Of a DNA stretch of 7,221 bases, positions 4,880 through 7,221 are shown in pieces; positions within the stretch are counted from its first letter, which is position 1; the number at the start of each line of letters is the position of its first letter. The position numbers and the translations under genes were made by a program. The stretch comes from an uncultured Bacilli bacterium (GTDB lineage Bacteria > Bacillota_I > Bacilli_A > RF39 > UBA660). The stretch covers positions 1-7,221 of the forward strand of contig CAJUCU010000015.1 in NCBI GenBank assembly GCA_910585335.1, given 5' to 3'. The notes under the pieces were generated by a model. It saw only the letters and a program-made list of their open reading frames with translations. It ran no database searches and was not told where the DNA came from.

Positions 4880-7221
4880 TTATGGTACTGCAAAAAATTT
4901 TTCATCCATTATGGAATAAAGATAACAAGAAATCTTTTTAGAAGAACGCATTTTCAAAGCTTTTTTATATCCTTCTAATTGCTCTTTATAGTTACTGTCT
5001 TCTACATTTTTTAATTTGTAATCAATAATTAGAAGTTCTTCTTCATTTTCAATTAATAAATCAATCACTCCATGACGAACTATCTTTTCTTCTTCCATAA
5101 TAAATTCGTACTCATGATAGAACTTTGCATCGATATCAATATTTTTCTTTATTATGTCTGATTCTAAAAATGATTTTATCTTTTTTACTATCATAGGATT
5201 TAATCCATTATAGTTAGGATTTTTAAAATCTGTTAACTCTAAGACCTTATGAATTTCTGTTCCAAAGTCCATCATTTCTTGTGTTTTCTTTGATACTAAT
5301 TGCAAGGTTTCTTTTGAAAATCTTTTCTGTTCTATGATCTGTTCTTTTATTTCGATTTCTTCTACCATTAAATCTTCTTCTGTATCCATTTCTATTTTTT
5401 TAGCGTCTTTTATTTTTAGATAATCTTTCGTAACATTGATTTCTACTTTTCTAGTATATGGCAACAAGTTTTCTGATAAATCATTCATCATATCATAAAA
5501 AGAGCGGTAATCCCTTTTTTCTTTTTTCTCCTCTTCTTTTTCTGGCATTACCACTATCATCTTTTCTTTACTTCTTGTTAGGGCTACATACAAAAGACGA
5601 ATTTTTTCTCCAATTTCTTCCTTGATTACTTTTTCCTTTAGTAAGTGAGTATAAATCGTTGGTTTGATTCCTTCTATTACTGAAGGAATCACGATTTGGT
5701 AATCTACATCATATAGGAAACGCTCATTTAATTCCCGAAGATTAAACTTTGAAGTGAAGGAGGCAAAATAACAGATTGGATATTCTAGTCCTTTTGATTT
5801 ATGAATCGTCATAATTTTGCAACTATCTTCCTCTTCTTTATTTAGAGCGAAACTTAAATCATATGATCCTTCGTATAACGTATCTAAATATTTACTAAAG
5901 TCATAAATTGTATACCCTTTGTTCGTCAAATCTTTTAGCATGTTATAAAAATACTCTAGACGAATTCTTGCTGCCTTAATATTTTGCGTGGTAATTAGTT
6001 TTTCTTCAATTTCAAAAGTGTCTAGTATTTTATGATAAAAATCTAAGGGACTGATTTCTTCTAAAAATGGAATTAATGAGGCTACTTTCTCGCAAACAAT
6101 TGAGTCATAGAAATTATCATGTGCAAAATAAGAGAAAATTTCTTCATCTTTTAAACGAAAAAGATAACTTCTAGCAACTGATAAAAAAGAGTACTTAAAT
6201 GCTACATCAAAACTTTTCTCTTTTACTTTGTAAATTAGCTTTAAGATATGATTGATCATAAAAATATCAGTATCGCTTTTTAGTTTTTCATCTTTATAGA
6301 CAGAAAGTGGAATACCAAAGTATTCAAATATTTTTTTGTATAGGTCAAAGTACTTACTTTTATCTAGCAGTATTACAATATCAGAATACCGAAGGGGTCT
6401 TAGCACTTTTTCATGTTTATCAAGAACTAAAAATCCTTTTTCGATTTTTTCTTTGATATCTTGACAGATGATAAAGATTTCCTGTTCTTCTAGAGAGATA
6501 TTTTTTTGTTCACTTTTTTCATATTTTAAAATTTCTAAATTATAGTTTTCTTCACTTTTTCCTTTTGTTATATACATCTTGTTCCCAAAAATCATCTGGT
6601 GGGTAGCTTTATAATCTGCCCCACCAATTTCGATATCCATTAAATCATTAAAAAGCATGTTGATATCATCTAAAACTTCTTTACGAGAACGGAAATTACG
6701 ATTGAGGTCAATTTTTTTACCTTTGGTGGTGTTACTATATAAATCATATTTTGATTTAAAAATATTGGGATTGGCATTTCGAAAGCGGTAGATGGATTGT
6801 TTGATGTCTCCTACCATATAGACATTATCATGCGAAATGATATCAATAAATATTTCTTGTAAGTCGTTATTATCTTGATATTCATCTATCATAATTTCGT
6901 TAAATGAAGTAGAAATAGCTTCTTTTACAGCAGGATACTTTTCTACTAACGTAATGGCTAATTTGAAAATGTCTGTAAAAGTGTAGAGTTCTTCTTGTTC
7001 TTTGCAGATAGAAACTCTTTTTCTTAATTCCCCTAAAATCATGATGATTACTTCTGCTGATGTTTTGGTCGAAGTGATTTCTTCCTTGATTTTATCTTCA
7101 CTTTCATAAATAAAATAACCTTTTAGGGCTGCTAGCGCAGTCGATAATTTCCCTTTTATCTCTTTGGCATCCTCTTCATAATTTTTATTTATTCGTGGTA
7201 GTGTGGTCGTGAAGTTTTCTA
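4880..7221 (-). CDS. addA: ATP-dependent helicase/nuclease subunit A (AddA), 5' end cut off by window edge
   Basis: AddA is the helicase and 3'-strand nuclease subunit of AddAB, which resects double-strand breaks for RecA-dependent repair. The frame stays open from 4880 to the window edge, giving 779 visible codons; the ATG at 7042 is internal. Numbering from the codon at 7219, the UvrD-type superfamily 1 motifs appear in order: DEYQD (motif II, 112-116), GDIKQSIYRFR (III, 137-147), LNRNFRS (IV, 172-178), TIHKSKGLEYP (V, 471-481) and LLYVALTR (VI, 542-549). The C-terminal RecB-like nuclease follows: GTEIHKVLE (653-661), GVID (717-720), DYK (733-735) and QLEGY (747-751). The metal-binding aspartates and lysine are intact, so nuclease activity is expected. 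The Walker A region and the first few hundred residues lie beyond the edge, where the partner addB might also be expected. From motif II to the end there are about 670 residues, shorter than roughly 815 in Bacillus subtilis AddA. The AddA-type end (GVID...DYK) argues against plain UvrD or PcrA, which lack this nuclease. Confidence 0.93.
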   Translation of the reverse strand, partial: ENFTTTLPRINKNYEEDAKEIKGKLSTALAALKGYFIYESEDKIKEEITSTKTSAEVIIMILGELRKRVSICKEQEELYTFTDIFKLAITLVEKYPAVKEAISTSFNEIMIDEYQDNNDLQEIFIDIISHDNVYMVGDIKQSIYRFRNANPNIFKSKYDLYSNTTKGKKIDLNRNFRSRKEVLDDINMLFNDLMDIEIGGADYKATHQMIFGNKMYITKGKSEENYNLEILKYEKSEQKNISLEEQEIFIICQDIKEKIEKGFLVLDKHEKVLRPLRYSDIVILLDKSKYFDLYKKIFEYFGIPLSVYKDEKLKSDTDIFMINHILKLIYKVKEKSFDVAFKYSFLSVARSYLFRLKDEEIFSYFAHDNFYDSIVCEKVASLIPFLEEISPLDFYHKILDTFEIEEKLITTQNIKAARIRLEYFYNMLKDLTNKGYTIYDFSKYLDTLYEGSYDLSFALNKEEEDSCKIMTIHKSKGLEYPICYFASFTSKFNLRELNERFLYDVDYQIVIPSVIEGIKPTIYTHLLKEKVIKEEIGEKIRLLYVALTRSKEKMIVVMPEKEEEKKEKRDYRSFYDMMNDLSENLLPYTRKVEINVTKDYLKIKDAKKIEMDTEEDLMVEEIEIKEQIIEQKRFSKETLQLVSKKTQEMMDFGTEIHKVLELTDFKNPNYNGLNPMIVKKIKSFLESDIIKKNIDIDAKFYHEYEFIMEEEKIVRHGVIDLLIENEEELLIIDYKLKNVEDSNYKEQLEGYKKALKMRSSKKISCYLYSIMDEKFFAVP

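Noticed and set aside
4863..4881. Plus-strand terminator (AACTTA-AGA-TAAGTT followed by T residues)
   Set aside because: The shape is right, but no plus-strand gene lies upstream, so it is more likely an AT-rich chance hairpin.
4612..4905. Minus-strand open frame of 97 codons spanning the addA end and the start of the exported-protein gene
   Set aside because: It overlaps both real genes in another frame, its translation shows no recognisable domain, and the genes on either side have clear family matches.
7040..7042. ATG at 7042 as the start of the helicase gene
   Set aside because: The frame continues open to 7221 with helicase-like sequence. A start here would leave out the Walker A region needed for ATPase activity, so this is an internal methionine.
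1..7221. Reassigned genetic code (TGA as tryptophan), as in some Mollicutes-related lineages
   Set aside because: Tryptophans are encoded by TGG, including 11 in the exported protein, and all frames run intact to natural ends. No stop here is TGA, so the window does not show TGA being read as stop either, but nothing requires recoding.
1..7221. Mobile element, CRISPR array or phage signature
   Set aside because: No transposase, integrase, terminal repeats, regularly spaced repeats or tRNA target were seen; the genes are chromosomal housekeeping types apart from the surface protein.

Overview
The window is low-GC, gene-dense DNA with every recognisable gene on the minus strand. AT-rich codon use, AGGAGG-type ribosome binding sites, an AddA-type helicase-nuclease, a family II pyrophosphatase and a TasA/camelysin-like exported protein all point to a member of the Bacillota. 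The large C-terminal region of the exported protein resembles proteins I associate with uncultured gut Bacilli, but that placement is a guess. The standard genetic code fits: tryptophans are encoded by TGG, and the four visible stops are TAG, TAG, TAA and TAA.

Read in the direction of transcription (high to low coordinates), the layout is as follows. (1) addA, cut at its 5' end by the window edge, covers 7221 to 4880. It encodes helicase motifs II to VI and a complete C-terminal PD-(D/E)XK nuclease. (2) A 95-base gap without a strong promoter or terminator follows. (3) A 615-residue exported or membrane-anchored protein (4784 to 2937) has a SipW-class-like N-terminus, a TasA/camelysin-like domain and a long uncharacterised region with six cysteines. 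(4) A compact junction carries a hairpin-plus-T-run terminator that starts inside the stop codon, followed at once by an extended -10 promoter. (5) A tight three-gene operon comes last: ppaC (CBS/DRTGG-regulated Mn-dependent inorganic pyrophosphatase), a DUF368 membrane protein (PopT family polyprenyl-phosphate transporter), and uppP (undecaprenyl-diphosphatase), whose 3' part lies outside the window.

The operon makes biochemical sense. UppP removes a phosphate from undecaprenyl diphosphate outside the membrane, and PopT-family proteins return the resulting undecaprenyl phosphate to the cytoplasmic face. A pyrophosphatase removes PPi, a by-product of prenyl-chain and precursor synthesis. The ribosome binding sites of the second and third genes overlap the end of the preceding gene, so translational coupling is likely.

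I found no tRNA, rRNA, CRISPR array, insertion sequence or clear sign of a mobile element. The least explained element is the exported protein. The rest is recognisable housekeeping content, though the ppaC-popT-uppP grouping deserves a comparative look.
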